Positions 9,730 through 16,805 of a DNA stretch of 64,000 bases are shown here, piece by piece. Below the pieces are notes generated by a model. The model was not told where the DNA came from. It was given only the letters and a program-made list of their open reading frames with translations, and ran no database searches. Positions within the stretch are counted from its first letter, which is position 1. Each line of letters starts with the position of its first letter. Source of the stretch: Acidovorax sp. DW039 (GTDB lineage: Bacteria > Pseudomonadota > Gammaproteobacteria > Burkholderiales > Burkholderiaceae_C); NCBI RefSeq assembly GCF_037101375.1, contig NZ_AP029019.1, positions 1,426,001 through 1,490,000 of the forward strand, given 5' to 3'. Both the position numbers and the translations under genes were made by a program.

Positions 9730-10965
9730 ATGCCACGCTCGTCCGAGTTTGCCAGCGACCACGAGGTGCGCCTGTACCAGGGGGCGCAGGAGCTGTTTCC
9801 GGCGCTGATCGCCGCCATGGATGCTGCCTTCAGCGACATCCAGTTTGAAACCTATATTTTTGACTTCACCGGTGCAGGTGCTGCGGTGGCCGAGGCGCTG
9901 GCCCGCGCCGCCCAGCGCGGCGTGCGCACCCATCTGGTGGTGGATGGCGTGGGCACAGGCCACCTGCCCGCCAACTGGGCTGAGCGCCTGACCGAAGCCG
10001 GGGTGCAATGGCGGGTGTATTCGCCGCTGGGCACCCTGGGCCTGCTGCTGCCCCACCGCTGGCGGCGGCTGCACCGCAAGCTGTGTGTGGTGGACGGGCG
10101 CATCCTGTTCTGCGGTGGCATCAATGTGCTGGACGATTTTCATGACCCCAACCACGGCGCGTTGACGGCCCCCCGGTTTGACTTTGCGGTGCGCACCACG
10201 GGCAGCCTGGTGGCCCAGGCCAGCGACACCATGGAGCAGCTGTGGTGGCGCATGCAGGCGGTGCGGGATGTGCGCAAGCGCCGCCTGCCCGAGGCTGTGC
10301 AGGCGTTGCGTGCGGCCAGCGCCCAGCGCCACGCGCTGCAGCAGGCGCAGTTGGAGGAAGAAGAGGGCTCCACCATGCCCGTGCGGGCGGCCCTGGTGCT
10401 GCGCGACAACGTGCGCAACCGCAGCCGCATCGAGAAAGCCTACCTGCGCGCCATTGGCTCAGCGCGGCACGAAGTCATCATCGCCAACGCCTACTTCATG
10501 CCCGGGCGCAAGCTGCGCCGCGCGCTGGTGATGGCAGCGCGGCGCGGCGTGCGCGTGCGGCTGCTGCTGCAGGGGCGTTACGAGTACTTCATGCAGTACC
10601 ACGCAGCGCGTCCGGTGTATGGCCTGCTGCTGGACGCCGGGGTGGAAATCCACGAATACGAGCCCAGCTTCCTGCACGCCAAGGTGGCGGTGGTGGATGC
10701 GCAGGGGGACCGGCCTTGGGCCACCGTGGGTTCGTCCAATCTGGACCCCTTGAGCCTGCTGCTGGCTCGCGAGGCCAATGTGGTGGTGCAGGATGCCGCC
10801 TTCGCCACCGACCTGCGCCAGCGCCTGGTGCACGCCATGCAGCACGCGGGCCGCCGCATGGACCCCGCCCGCTACGCAGGCCGACCGCTGCGCCAGCGGG
10901 TGCTCGACCGGGTGGCCTTCGGGCTCATGCGGCTGGCGCTGTGGGTGACGGGCAACCGTTACTGA
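9730..10965 (+). CDS. clsB: Cardiolipin synthase B (phospholipase D family)
   Basis: A 411-residue phospholipase D superfamily enzyme, close in length to E. coli ClsB (413), which makes cardiolipin from phosphatidylglycerol at the inner membrane. Both HKD motifs are intact: HRKLCVVD (His115, Lys117, Asp122) followed by GG, and HAKVAVVD (His316, Lys318, Asp323) followed by GSSN. No N-terminal membrane helices are seen, which separates it from ClsA. The frame extends upstream over the end of the ybhP-like gene, but the ATG at 9730 gives the family's N-terminus. A family-type 3' repeat follows its stop codon. Confidence 0.92.
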   Translation: MPRSSEFASDHEVRLYQGAQELFPALIAAMDAAFSDIQFETYIFDFTGAGAAVAEALARAAQRGVRTHLVVDGVGTGHLPANWAERLTEAGVQWRVYSPLGTLGLLLPHRWRRLHRKLCVVDGRILFCGGINVLDDFHDPNHGALTAPRFDFAVRTTGSLVAQASDTMEQLWWRMQAVRDVRKRRLPEAVQALRAASAQRHALQQAQLEEEEGSTMPVRAALVLRDNVRNRSRIEKAYLRAIGSARHEVIIANAYFMPGRKLRRALVMAARRGVRVRLLLQGRYEYFMQYHAARPVYGLLLDAGVEIHEYEPSFLHAKVAVVDAQGDRPWATVGSSNLDPLSLLLAREANVVVQDAAFATDLRQRLVHAMQHAGRRMDPARYAGRPLRQRVLDRVAFGLMRLALWVTGNRY

Positions 10966-10988
10966 CGTTGCATATGTCAGTGTTGGGT

Positions 10989-11040
10989 GCTATTGATTTG
11001 ATAGCTGTTTGCGCTCATTCATCAAGCGCTGGAGCCCTAA
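10989..11040 (+). repeat. Two-hairpin 3'-UTR repeat, copy 1 (after clsB)
   Basis: First of eight copies in this window of a short element: stem GCTAT/ATAGC with a 7-base loop, a 5-base linker (here TGTTT), then a second stem GCGCT/AGCGC. It begins 23 bases after the clsB stop, in sense orientation. Confidence 0.85.
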
Positions 11041-11109
11041 AACCCTGCCATGCGCTGGCCTGCTTTCGCTGTTACGATGTGCCCCTTGTCCAGTCAACCT
11101 GACGCCGCC

Positions 11110-11814
11110 ATGACGACCCAATTGCCCGACGACGAAGGTACGCCCGTCTCTGTGAAGATCCGCGAGCGGATCCATGCAGCCCGCAAGCGCTTCAACGCCA
11201 ACGACAACATCGCTGAGTTCATCCAGCCCGGTGAGCTGGAAAAGCTGCTGGACGAGGTCGAGGCCAAGATGCAGGGCGTGCTCGACAGCCTGGTGATTGA
11301 CACCGAGGGTGACCACAACACCAACAACACGGCGCGCCGCGTGGCCAAGATGTATGTGAACGAGGTGTTCAGGGGCCGCTATGTGCAGCAGCCCCCCATC
11401 ACCGAGTTCCCGAACGCCGAGCACCTCAACGAGCTGATGATCGTGGGCCCGCTCACCGTGCGCAGCGCCTGCAGCCACCACTTCTGCCCCGTGATCGGCA
11501 AGATCTGGATTGGCGTGATGCCCAACGAGCACACCAACGTGATCGGCCTGTCCAAGTACGCCCGCCTGGTGGACTGGATCATGGGTCGTCCGCAAATTCA
11601 GGAAGAGGCCGTGGTGCAACTGGCCGACCTCATCATGGAAAAGACCCAGCCCGATGGCCTTGCCATCGTCATGGAAGCCAGCCACTTCTGCATGTCCTGG
11701 CGCGGTGTGCGTGACAATGACAGCCGCATGATCAACTCCGTGATGCGGGGCGTGTTCCTCAAGGACAGCGCCCTGCGCCGTGAATTCCTCTCCCTCATCC
11801 CCGGAAAGAACTGA
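11110..11814 (+). CDS. folE: GTP cyclohydrolase I
   Basis: Type I GTP cyclohydrolase, 234 residues: converts GTP to 7,8-dihydroneopterin triphosphate, the first step of folate and pterin synthesis. Zinc ligands are visible in SACSHHFCP and in HFCMSWRGV, and the substrate-binding segment NEHTNVIGLSKYARLVDW is typical. The ATG at 11110 is chosen because the conserved part starts soon after; the frame opens further upstream (11050) without conserved sequence. The BLUF gene begins two bases after the stop codon, so the two are probably translated from the same message. Confidence 0.95.
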   Translation: MTTQLPDDEGTPVSVKIRERIHAARKRFNANDNIAEFIQPGELEKLLDEVEAKMQGVLDSLVIDTEGDHNTNNTARRVAKMYVNEVFRGRYVQQPPITEFPNAEHLNELMIVGPLTVRSACSHHFCPVIGKIWIGVMPNEHTNVIGLSKYARLVDWIMGRPQIQEEAVVQLADLIMEKTQPDGLAIVMEASHFCMSWRGVRDNDSRMINSVMRGVFLKDSALRREFLSLIPGKN

Positions 11815-11816
11815 AC

Positions 11817-12239
11817 ATGTTGGTACGCCTGCTCTACGCCAGCCGCGCGGTCGATACGTCGGCCGAAGCGATTGAAGCCATCCTCAGCCAGTCCCGCCAG
11901 CACAACCCCGGCTGCGGCATCACCGGGGTGCTGTGTTACGGCGGCGGGGTGTTCCTGCAAGCCATCGAAGGTGGCCGTTCTGCCGTCAGCCAGCTCTACG
12001 GCCACATCCAGCGCGACCCGCGCCACAAGGATGTGGAACTGCTGCACTACGAGGAAATTGCCGAGCGCCGCTTTGGCGGCTGGACCATGGGGCAGGTCAA
12101 CCTCTCCAAGATCAACCATTCCATCCTGCTCAAATATTCTGAAAAGCCCGAGCTGGACCCGTACTCCGTGTCGGGCAAGGTGTCGTTTGCGCTGCTCGAA
12201 GAGCTGATGGCCACGGCCTCCATCATCGGCCGGGCTTGA
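11817..12239 (+). CDS. BLUF-domain blue-light photoreceptor
   Basis: A 140-residue stand-alone BLUF (sensor of blue light using FAD) protein. Key residues by alignment to the family: Tyr7 in LLYASR, Asn30 in QHNPGCGITG, Gln48 in FLQAIEGG, and the Trp89/Met91 pair in GGWTMGQ, which are the flavin-contacting residues that shift on illumination. About 50 residues follow the core as C-terminal helices, with no attached output domain, so signalling must go through a partner protein. The start lies two bases after the folE stop, implying coupled expression. The partner is not known; folE product or flavin availability is a context-based guess only. Confidence 0.92.
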   Translation: MLVRLLYASRAVDTSAEAIEAILSQSRQHNPGCGITGVLCYGGGVFLQAIEGGRSAVSQLYGHIQRDPRHKDVELLHYEEIAERRFGGWTMGQVNLSKINHSILLKYSEKPELDPYSVSGKVSFALLEELMATASIIGRA

Positions 12240-12362
12240 AAAGCGGGGCGCTTTGCTACTGCGCCAGCCGATTCCGGGCCTGCTGTGCTCGCCGTACGAG
12301 AGTACGGCTGTGCGCATCGACCCAGACTAGGCTGGCTCGCTACGCAAATCGCCCCACTTTTC
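12239..12362 (+). repeat. Large imperfect palindromic intergenic element
   Basis: A nested inverted repeat directly after the BLUF stop. Outer arms AAAAGCGGGGCG (12239) and CGCCCCACTTTT (ends 12362), middle arms GCCAGCC (about 12263) and GGCTGGC (about 12331), and a perfect inner hairpin GCCGTAC-GAGA-GTACGGC at 12291-12308. No coding capacity is convincing. Confidence 0.7.
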
Positions 12363-12387
12363 GTCTCTGCTTCACCGACATAGCTTC

Positions 12388-12418
12388 AGCCGCAGCCCCC
12401 ATGGCGCTGCGGCTTTTT
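12388..12418 (+). terminator. Intrinsic terminator of the folE-BLUF transcript
   Basis: Nine-pair stem AGCCGCAGC / GCTGCGGCT with a nine-base loop, running into five T residues. Confidence 0.8.
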
Positions 12419-12450
12419 GCTTGATGGAGTTGGCCTTCTGGCTTTGAAAA

Positions 12451-12476
12451 CCGTTCGGGCTGAGCTTGTCGAAGCC
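12451..12476 (+). repeat. REP-like half-site
   Basis: CCGTTCGGGCTGAGCTTGTC then GAAGCC: one arm of the widespread proteobacterial REP-like palindrome. The second arm is not recognisable nearby. The related fuller copy is at 20696. Confidence 0.6.
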
Positions 12477-12558
12477 TCGCGCAACGCTTCCATAAGCTCC
12501 GCGTACAGGGCTTCCAGTTCGTTCATGCTCATTCCATAGTGCACTCAGTTTCTCACCC

Positions 12559-13440
12559 GTGACCCTCAACGCCTTCGCCCTCATCATCCTCGCCGGGCTG
12601 ATCCATGCCTGTTGGAACATTGCTGCCAAGAAGGCGGGTGGTGATGCGCGGTTCGCATTCTTCACCTCCGTTCTCATGATGCTCTTCTGGGCACCGCTGG
12701 GCTGGTGGCTGGGGCGGGACGTGGTGCCGTTGTGGGGCGCGGTGGAGTGGGGCTTTGTGGTGGCCAGCGGCGTGCTGCATGTGCTGTATTACGTGATCTT
12801 GCTGCGCGGCTACCGCGTTGCCGATCTCACGGTGGTGTACCCGCTGGCGCGTGGCTCGGGGCCGCTTCTGTCGTCTCTGGTCGCCATCACGCTCCTGGGC
12901 GAGCAGATTTCCGCCCTGGGGGCGCTGGGCATTGCCGGGGTGGTGGGGGGCGTGTTTCTGATTGCGGGCGGGCCGGGGTTGCTGCGCGCTGCGCACGACC
13001 CTGCAGCCCGTCAGCGCGTGCATAAAGGCATGGCCTACGGGCTGCTCACCGGGGCCTTCATCGCCAGCTACACCGTGGTGGATGGGTACGCCGTCAAGGT
13101 GCTGCTGATGTCGCCCATCCTGATCGACTACATGGGCAACTTTGTGCGCGTGGGCCTGCTGGCCCCCGTGGTGCTGCGCGACCTGCCCACCGCCCGCAGT
13201 TTGTGGCTGGCGCAGTGGCGCTTTGCGCTGCTGGTGGCCGTGGTCAGCCCGGTGGCCTATGTGCTGGTGCTTTACGCCATGCAGCAGGCCCCCATGTCGC
13301 ACGTGGCCCCGGCACGTGAGGTCTCCATGCTGTTTGCTGCGCTGATTGGCGGGCACTTGTTGGGCGAGGGCGACCGGCTGGCGCGGGTGTGCGGGGCCGT
13401 GTGCATTGCGGCAGGTGTGACAGCGCTGGCTTTAGGATGA
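12559..13440 (+). CDS. EamA/DMT-superfamily exporter
   Basis: A 293-residue inner-membrane protein of the drug/metabolite transporter superfamily with about ten hydrophobic helices in two repeated halves (EamA repeats). Motifs typical of the family include HACWNIAAKKAGG in helix 1 and VYPLARGSGPLLSS near the middle of the first repeat. These proteins export amino acids, amines or metabolites; the substrate is not readable here. Starts at GTG 12559 without an obvious ribosome site. It lies alone between two repeat-rich intergenic regions. Confidence 0.85.
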   Translation: MTLNAFALIILAGLIHACWNIAAKKAGGDARFAFFTSVLMMLFWAPLGWWLGRDVVPLWGAVEWGFVVASGVLHVLYYVILLRGYRVADLTVVYPLARGSGPLLSSLVAITLLGEQISALGALGIAGVVGGVFLIAGGPGLLRAAHDPAARQRVHKGMAYGLLTGAFIASYTVVDGYAVKVLLMSPILIDYMGNFVRVGLLAPVVLRDLPTARSLWLAQWRFALLVAVVSPVAYVLVLYAMQQAPMSHVAPAREVSMLFAALIGGHLLGEGDRLARVCGAVCIAAGVTALALG

Positions 13441-13446
13441 CAAGAT

Positions 13447-13560
13447 GCACCCCCTGAGTCGCTTCGCGCCTTCCCCCTCTCTCATCTCGCTGCGCGAGTT
13501 GGGAGGGGGACGCCCCCAGCGGGGCGGGGCGGCCCTTCCGCGGGGGCGCTGGCGTCGGTC
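13447..13560 (+). repeat. GC-rich structured intergenic repeat
   Basis: A very GC-rich stretch of a type I recognise as recurrent between genes of Comamonadaceae. It contains a strong hairpin (CCCCCTCTC at about 13473 against GGAGGGGG at about 13502, with CTCG/CGAG inside) and then a second GC-only palindromic part (GCCCCCAGC / GCGGGGGCGCTGG). It ends about 40 bases before the ribosome site of the DUF429 gene. Recurrence elsewhere is from memory, not from a search. Confidence 0.5.
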
Positions 13561-13616
13561 GTGCCATTAGCGTAGGTTGCGTCCCGTGGGTAGTGCAGAG
13601 TTTGAAAGGAATAGGC

Positions 13617-14486
13617 ATGTTAGTTGGCTGCGATTTCTCCAGCAGCCCCAGCCGCCGCAAACCCATCGTGCTGGCGCTGGGCCGCAGCGATGGTGTGCGT
13701 GTGCAATTGCTGGCGCTGGAGCGCATGGAGACCTTGCCCGCTTTTGCCCAGTGGCTGGGTCAGCCCAGGTCGTGGGTGGGCGGCTTTGATCTGCCCTTCG
13801 GCCTGCCGCGCGAGCTGGTCACCACGCTGGGCTGGCCGACCGACTGGCGTGCCTGCATGCAGCACTACCGCAGCCTGCCGCGCGAGCAGATCCGCGAGGC
13901 GTTTGCGGGCTTTTGCGATGCACGCCCCGTGGGCGGCAAGTTTGCCCACCGCGCCACCGATGGCCCCGCAGGCTCCAGCCCCTCCATGAAATGGGTGAAC
14001 CCGCCCGTGGCCTACATGCTGCACGCAGGCTTGCCCCTGCTGCTGGATGCAGGGGTGTGGGTGCCCGGCCTGATGCCGCCCGGCGCTGAGAGCACCGGCG
14101 ACGCCCGGCGCGTGGCGCTGGAGGCCTACCCCGGCCTGCTGGCGCGCGAGGTACTGCAGCGGCGCAGCTACAAAAGCGACGACCGCGCCAAGCAGACGCC
14201 CGACCGGCTCATCGCCCGCAAAGACCTGATCCACGCGCTGGAGATGGGGCAGACCCGCTTGGACCTGCGCCTCAAGCTCAGCAACGCCCAGCGCGATGCA
14301 CTGGTTCAGGATGCCAGCGGCGACAGTCTGGACGCCACGCTGTGCCTGCTGCAGGCCGCCTGGGCCCAGCGCCAGCACGCGCAGGGCGATGCCCTGTATG
14401 GTCTGCCGCACGGGCTGGACCCGCTGGAGGGGTGGATCGTGACGGCACCTTGGGCATTGCCCTCAGGCGCAGAATCTCCGCAATGA
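13617..14486 (+). CDS. DUF429 family protein
   Basis: A 289-residue protein of family DUF429, which is thought to have an RNase H-like fold. Visible acidic positions that would fit a metal-dependent nuclease: Asp6 in VGCDFSS at the N-terminus, Asp in GGFDLPFG, and Asp in SLDATLCLLQA near the C-terminus. No member has a well-established substrate. The start at 13617 is supported by AAAGGA at 13605-13610. Its stop overlaps the start of the next small gene as ATGA, so the pair is translationally coupled. Confidence 0.83.
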   Translation: MLVGCDFSSSPSRRKPIVLALGRSDGVRVQLLALERMETLPAFAQWLGQPRSWVGGFDLPFGLPRELVTTLGWPTDWRACMQHYRSLPREQIREAFAGFCDARPVGGKFAHRATDGPAGSSPSMKWVNPPVAYMLHAGLPLLLDAGVWVPGLMPPGAESTGDARRVALEAYPGLLAREVLQRRSYKSDDRAKQTPDRLIARKDLIHALEMGQTRLDLRLKLSNAQRDALVQDASGDSLDATLCLLQAAWAQRQHAQGDALYGLPHGLDPLEGWIVTAPWALPSGAESPQ

Positions 14487-14794
14487 ATCACACCGTGCGC
14501 CCCTGCTGCCCCTCCAGCCACCGCCCCAGCCGTTGCCGTGCTGGTTGGTGGGGGTCGGCAACGCGGGCCTGGGTGATTGGCTGGGGGCTCGTGGCTGTGG
14601 CCGCCTTGTGCCTGCTGCAGGCCATACCCGCCAGCGCCGCCCCTGCACCGTGGTACTACTGGCGCAGCAAGGTCGATGGTGCGCGCGTGTGCGCACAAAC
14701 CTCCCCCGGCCCCGGTTGGGAGCGCGACAGCCCTGCCTACGAAGGCCCCGGCTGCCAGCCACGCCCCAAGGTCATTGTGGTGCCGATGCGCTGA
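14483..14794 (+). CDS. Small secreted or membrane-anchored protein, unknown
   Basis: A 103-residue protein not assignable to a named family. An N-terminal Cys/Arg-rich segment of about 28 residues precedes a hydrophobic stretch (WVIGWGLVAVAALCLLQA) ending ASA-APAP, which looks like a signal-peptidase I site after a long n-region. The mature part would be about 50 residues with a PWYYWRS motif, two Cys residues (VCAQT and PGCQ) that could form a disulfide, and a basic C-terminus. Its ATG overlaps the DUF429 stop by four bases, arguing that the frame is real despite its size. Confidence 0.6.
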   Translation: MNHTVRPCCPSSHRPSRCRAGWWGSATRAWVIGWGLVAVAALCLLQAIPASAAPAPWYYWRSKVDGARVCAQTSPGPGWERDSPAYEGPGCQPRPKVIVVPMR

Positions 14795-14902
14795 AGATAT
14801 CGACACAGGTTCCAAGCGCCCAGCGTTTGCCCGGGGCCGCCACGGAGGGCTCTCACGTCACAATGTGCATCCCTTTGTGTGAATTGTTTTTGCTGGTTGC
14901 CC

Positions 14903-15547
14903 ATGCCTTCTACCGACACCCTGCTGGCCTTTTTCGGCGTCTCCGTTCTGCTGGGGCTCACCCCCGGGCCTGACAACATTTTTGTGCTTCTGCAGTCGGC
15001 CCAGCGTGGGTGGCGGGCGGGCATGGCCGTGGTGGTAGGCCTGTGCTGCGGGCTGGTGGTGCACACGGCGGCAGTGGCATTGGGGCTGGCGGCGGTGTTT
15101 GCGGCGTCTGCCATGGCCTTCACCGTGCTCAAGCTGCTGGGCGCGGCCTATCTGGCGTGGCTGGCATGGCAAGCGTTGCGGGCCCCGGCCTCTGCAGGTG
15201 GCGTGGATAGTGCAGGGGCCCCGGCCGAAGCCGCACCCCCCAACCTGTGGCGCATGGTGGGCCGTGGCGTGGTGATGAACCTGACCAACCCCAAGGTGCT
15301 GGTGTTTTTCCTGGCCTTTTTGCCGCAGTTTGCCGACCCGGCGCGCGGAGCCATGGGCGGGCAGCTCATGGTGCTGGGGCTGGTGTTCATTGCAGCGGCG
15401 CTGCTGGTGTTCGGGGCCATTGCCTGCTTCTCGGGCGTGTTTGGCGCGCTGCTGCTGCGCTCGCCCCGCGCACAGCAATGGCTCAATCGCATTGCGGGCG
15501 TGGTCTTTTTGGGCCTGGCCGTGCGGCTGGCCACATCGCAGCGCTGA
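14903..15547 (+). CDS. LysE/RhtB-family amino-acid exporter
   Basis: A 214-residue inner-membrane exporter of the LysE/RhtB family with about six hydrophobic helices. The N-terminal signature GLTPGPDNIFVL and the mid-protein NLTNPKVLVFFLAFLPQF are diagnostic. Such proteins export amino acids or their analogues such as homoserine lactone; the substrate cannot be read. Start chosen at ATG 14903 because MPSTDTLLAFF is the usual short N-terminus; an upstream in-frame ATG at 14879 would add eight residues. A two-hairpin repeat follows its stop codon. Confidence 0.88.
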   Translation: MPSTDTLLAFFGVSVLLGLTPGPDNIFVLLQSAQRGWRAGMAVVVGLCCGLVVHTAAVALGLAAVFAASAMAFTVLKLLGAAYLAWLAWQALRAPASAGGVDSAGAPAEAAPPNLWRMVGRGVVMNLTNPKVLVFFLAFLPQFADPARGAMGGQLMVLGLVFIAAALLVFGAIACFSGVFGALLLRSPRAQQWLNRIAGVVFLGLAVRLATSQR

Positions 15548-15559
15548 GTTGCCGCAGGT

Positions 15560-15612
15560 GCTATGAATAACATAGCTGCCTGCGCTTGCTGTGATTGCCC
15601 TAGGCCCCATTT
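15560..15612 (+). repeat. Two-hairpin 3'-UTR repeat, copy 2 (after lysE-like gene)
   Basis: Stem 1 GCTAT/ATAGC with a 7-base loop and linker TGCCT are intact; the 3' arm of stem 2 is degenerate. Begins 12 bases after the stop codon, sense orientation. Confidence 0.75.
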
Positions 15613-15659
15613 TTGCTAATAAATGGCACACAGAACCGGCATACAGAATCGTTGCACCC

Positions 15660-16331
15660 ATGACTGAACTCATCCTCATCCGCCACGGAGAAACCGACTG
15701 GAACCGCGAGCTGCGCTTTCAGGGACAGGTGGATGTGCCCCTGAACGCCACGGGCCTGGAGCAAGCGCGCCGGGTGGCCGAACGTCTGGCGGCAGAGCAA
15801 TGGGTGGTGGACCACCTGGTCTGCAGCGACCTCATCCGCACCCAGCAAACTGCCGCGCCCAGCCTGAAGGTGTTGCTGCCCCATGCACGCATCGACACCC
15901 TGACCGACAGCGCCCTGCGCGAGCAAAACTTTGGCGTGGTAGACGGTAAGCGCGTAGAGGACGTGAAGCGCGAACACGCCGACGCCTGGGCCCAGTGGCT
16001 GCGCTTTGAAGCCGACTACGGCATGCCCGGCGGCGAAACCACCCGCCAGTTCCACACCCGCGTGATGGATGCGGTGTACCGCATTGCCCAGCAGTACCAG
16101 GGCCAGAAGGTCATGGTGGTGACCCACGGCGGTGTGCTGGACATGATCTGGCGCACCGCACGCGGCACGGGTCTGGACGGGCCCCGCCAGAGCGATATTC
16201 CCAACGCAGGGCTCAACCGCGTGCGGGTGCAGGGTGAGGCGGTGGAGGTGCTGGACTGGGCCGATGTGCGGCACTTGGCGGATTTGCCGGAGCAGCCAGT
16301 GTATGACCAGAGGAAGCTGGTGGTGAGGTGA
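15660..16331 (+). CDS. Histidine phosphatase (phosphoglycerate mutase-like)
   Basis: A 223-residue enzyme of the histidine phosphatase superfamily, branch 1. The phospho-acceptor motif is LIRHGETDWN (His9) and the second catalytic His is in VVTHGGVLD. Length and motifs fit the GpmB / CobC / broad-specificity phosphatase group rather than the dimeric glycolytic mutase GpmA. No cobalamin gene is nearby, so the substrate is left open. The start at 15660 gives the usual short lead before the RHG motif; the frame is open upstream into the repeat without conserved sequence. Confidence 0.88.
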   Translation: MTELILIRHGETDWNRELRFQGQVDVPLNATGLEQARRVAERLAAEQWVVDHLVCSDLIRTQQTAAPSLKVLLPHARIDTLTDSALREQNFGVVDGKRVEDVKREHADAWAQWLRFEADYGMPGGETTRQFHTRVMDAVYRIAQQYQGQKVMVVTHGGVLDMIWRTARGTGLDGPRQSDIPNAGLNRVRVQGEAVEVLDWADVRHLADLPEQPVYDQRKLVVR

Positions 16332-16377
16332 GTGGTTCAGTGAGGCTGGGGGAATTGGACTTCTGAGCCTGCACCGC

Positions 16378-16803
16378 TCATTGAAGGTCCTTTTTAAGCT
16401 TGTTTCGTAGCAGCTTGTGCAGTTGTAGCCATCTTTCTCCAGTGATGGTTTCCATGGCTGCGTTGAATGCCAATTGCTGCTCTTGATGAGTCAAGTTTGC
16501 AGATCCGCCAATTGATCCCACTGGATACGCGAGCCAGATGGTTGCAAGGATATGGATTGCTTTGTGTCTCGGATGGCCTTCTGCCCGAAGCTTTTCAAGT
16601 GCCCTTGTTACGGGGCCTTTTCCCGTTAGCAGCATGTTTTCGATATTCACATGCAGAAGTGCATGCATGCGTGTGTCGGAAACACTGATTCTGTTTTGTG
16701 CGTGGTAACTGATGACCATCCGAACCCGGTCTTGGGCATCGAGAGATCTCCATATACTGGGATCTGGGTGGAAGTCCGGATGGTAGGTAGTAGACACGTG
16801 CAT
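16378..16803 (-). CDS. AT-rich orphan protein, possibly DUF1841-like
   Basis: A 141-residue protein of much lower GC than its neighbours: 26 of 60 bases are G or C at 16381-16440, against 41 of 60 at 17101-17160. The middle reads MHALLHVNIENML and later RAEGHPRHKAIHILATIW, reminiscent of DUF1841-type proteins (an HVNxE motif then a RHxAIH motif); I hold this loosely. Its ATG sits two bases after the stop of the upstream TPR gene, so it may be translated by coupling. Probably acquired by transfer. Confidence 0.6.
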   Translation of the reverse strand: MHVSTTYHPDFHPDPSIWRSLDAQDRVRMVISYHAQNRISVSDTRMHALLHVNIENMLLTGKGPVTRALEKLRAEGHPRHKAIHILATIWLAYPVGSIGGSANLTHQEQQLAFNAAMETITGERWLQLHKLLRNKLKKDLQ

Positions 16804-16805
16804 CG

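Noticed and set aside
11041..11110. Pterin or folate riboswitch ahead of folE
   Set aside because: The leader between the repeat and the start codon is under 70 bases and shows no conserved aptamer-like folding.
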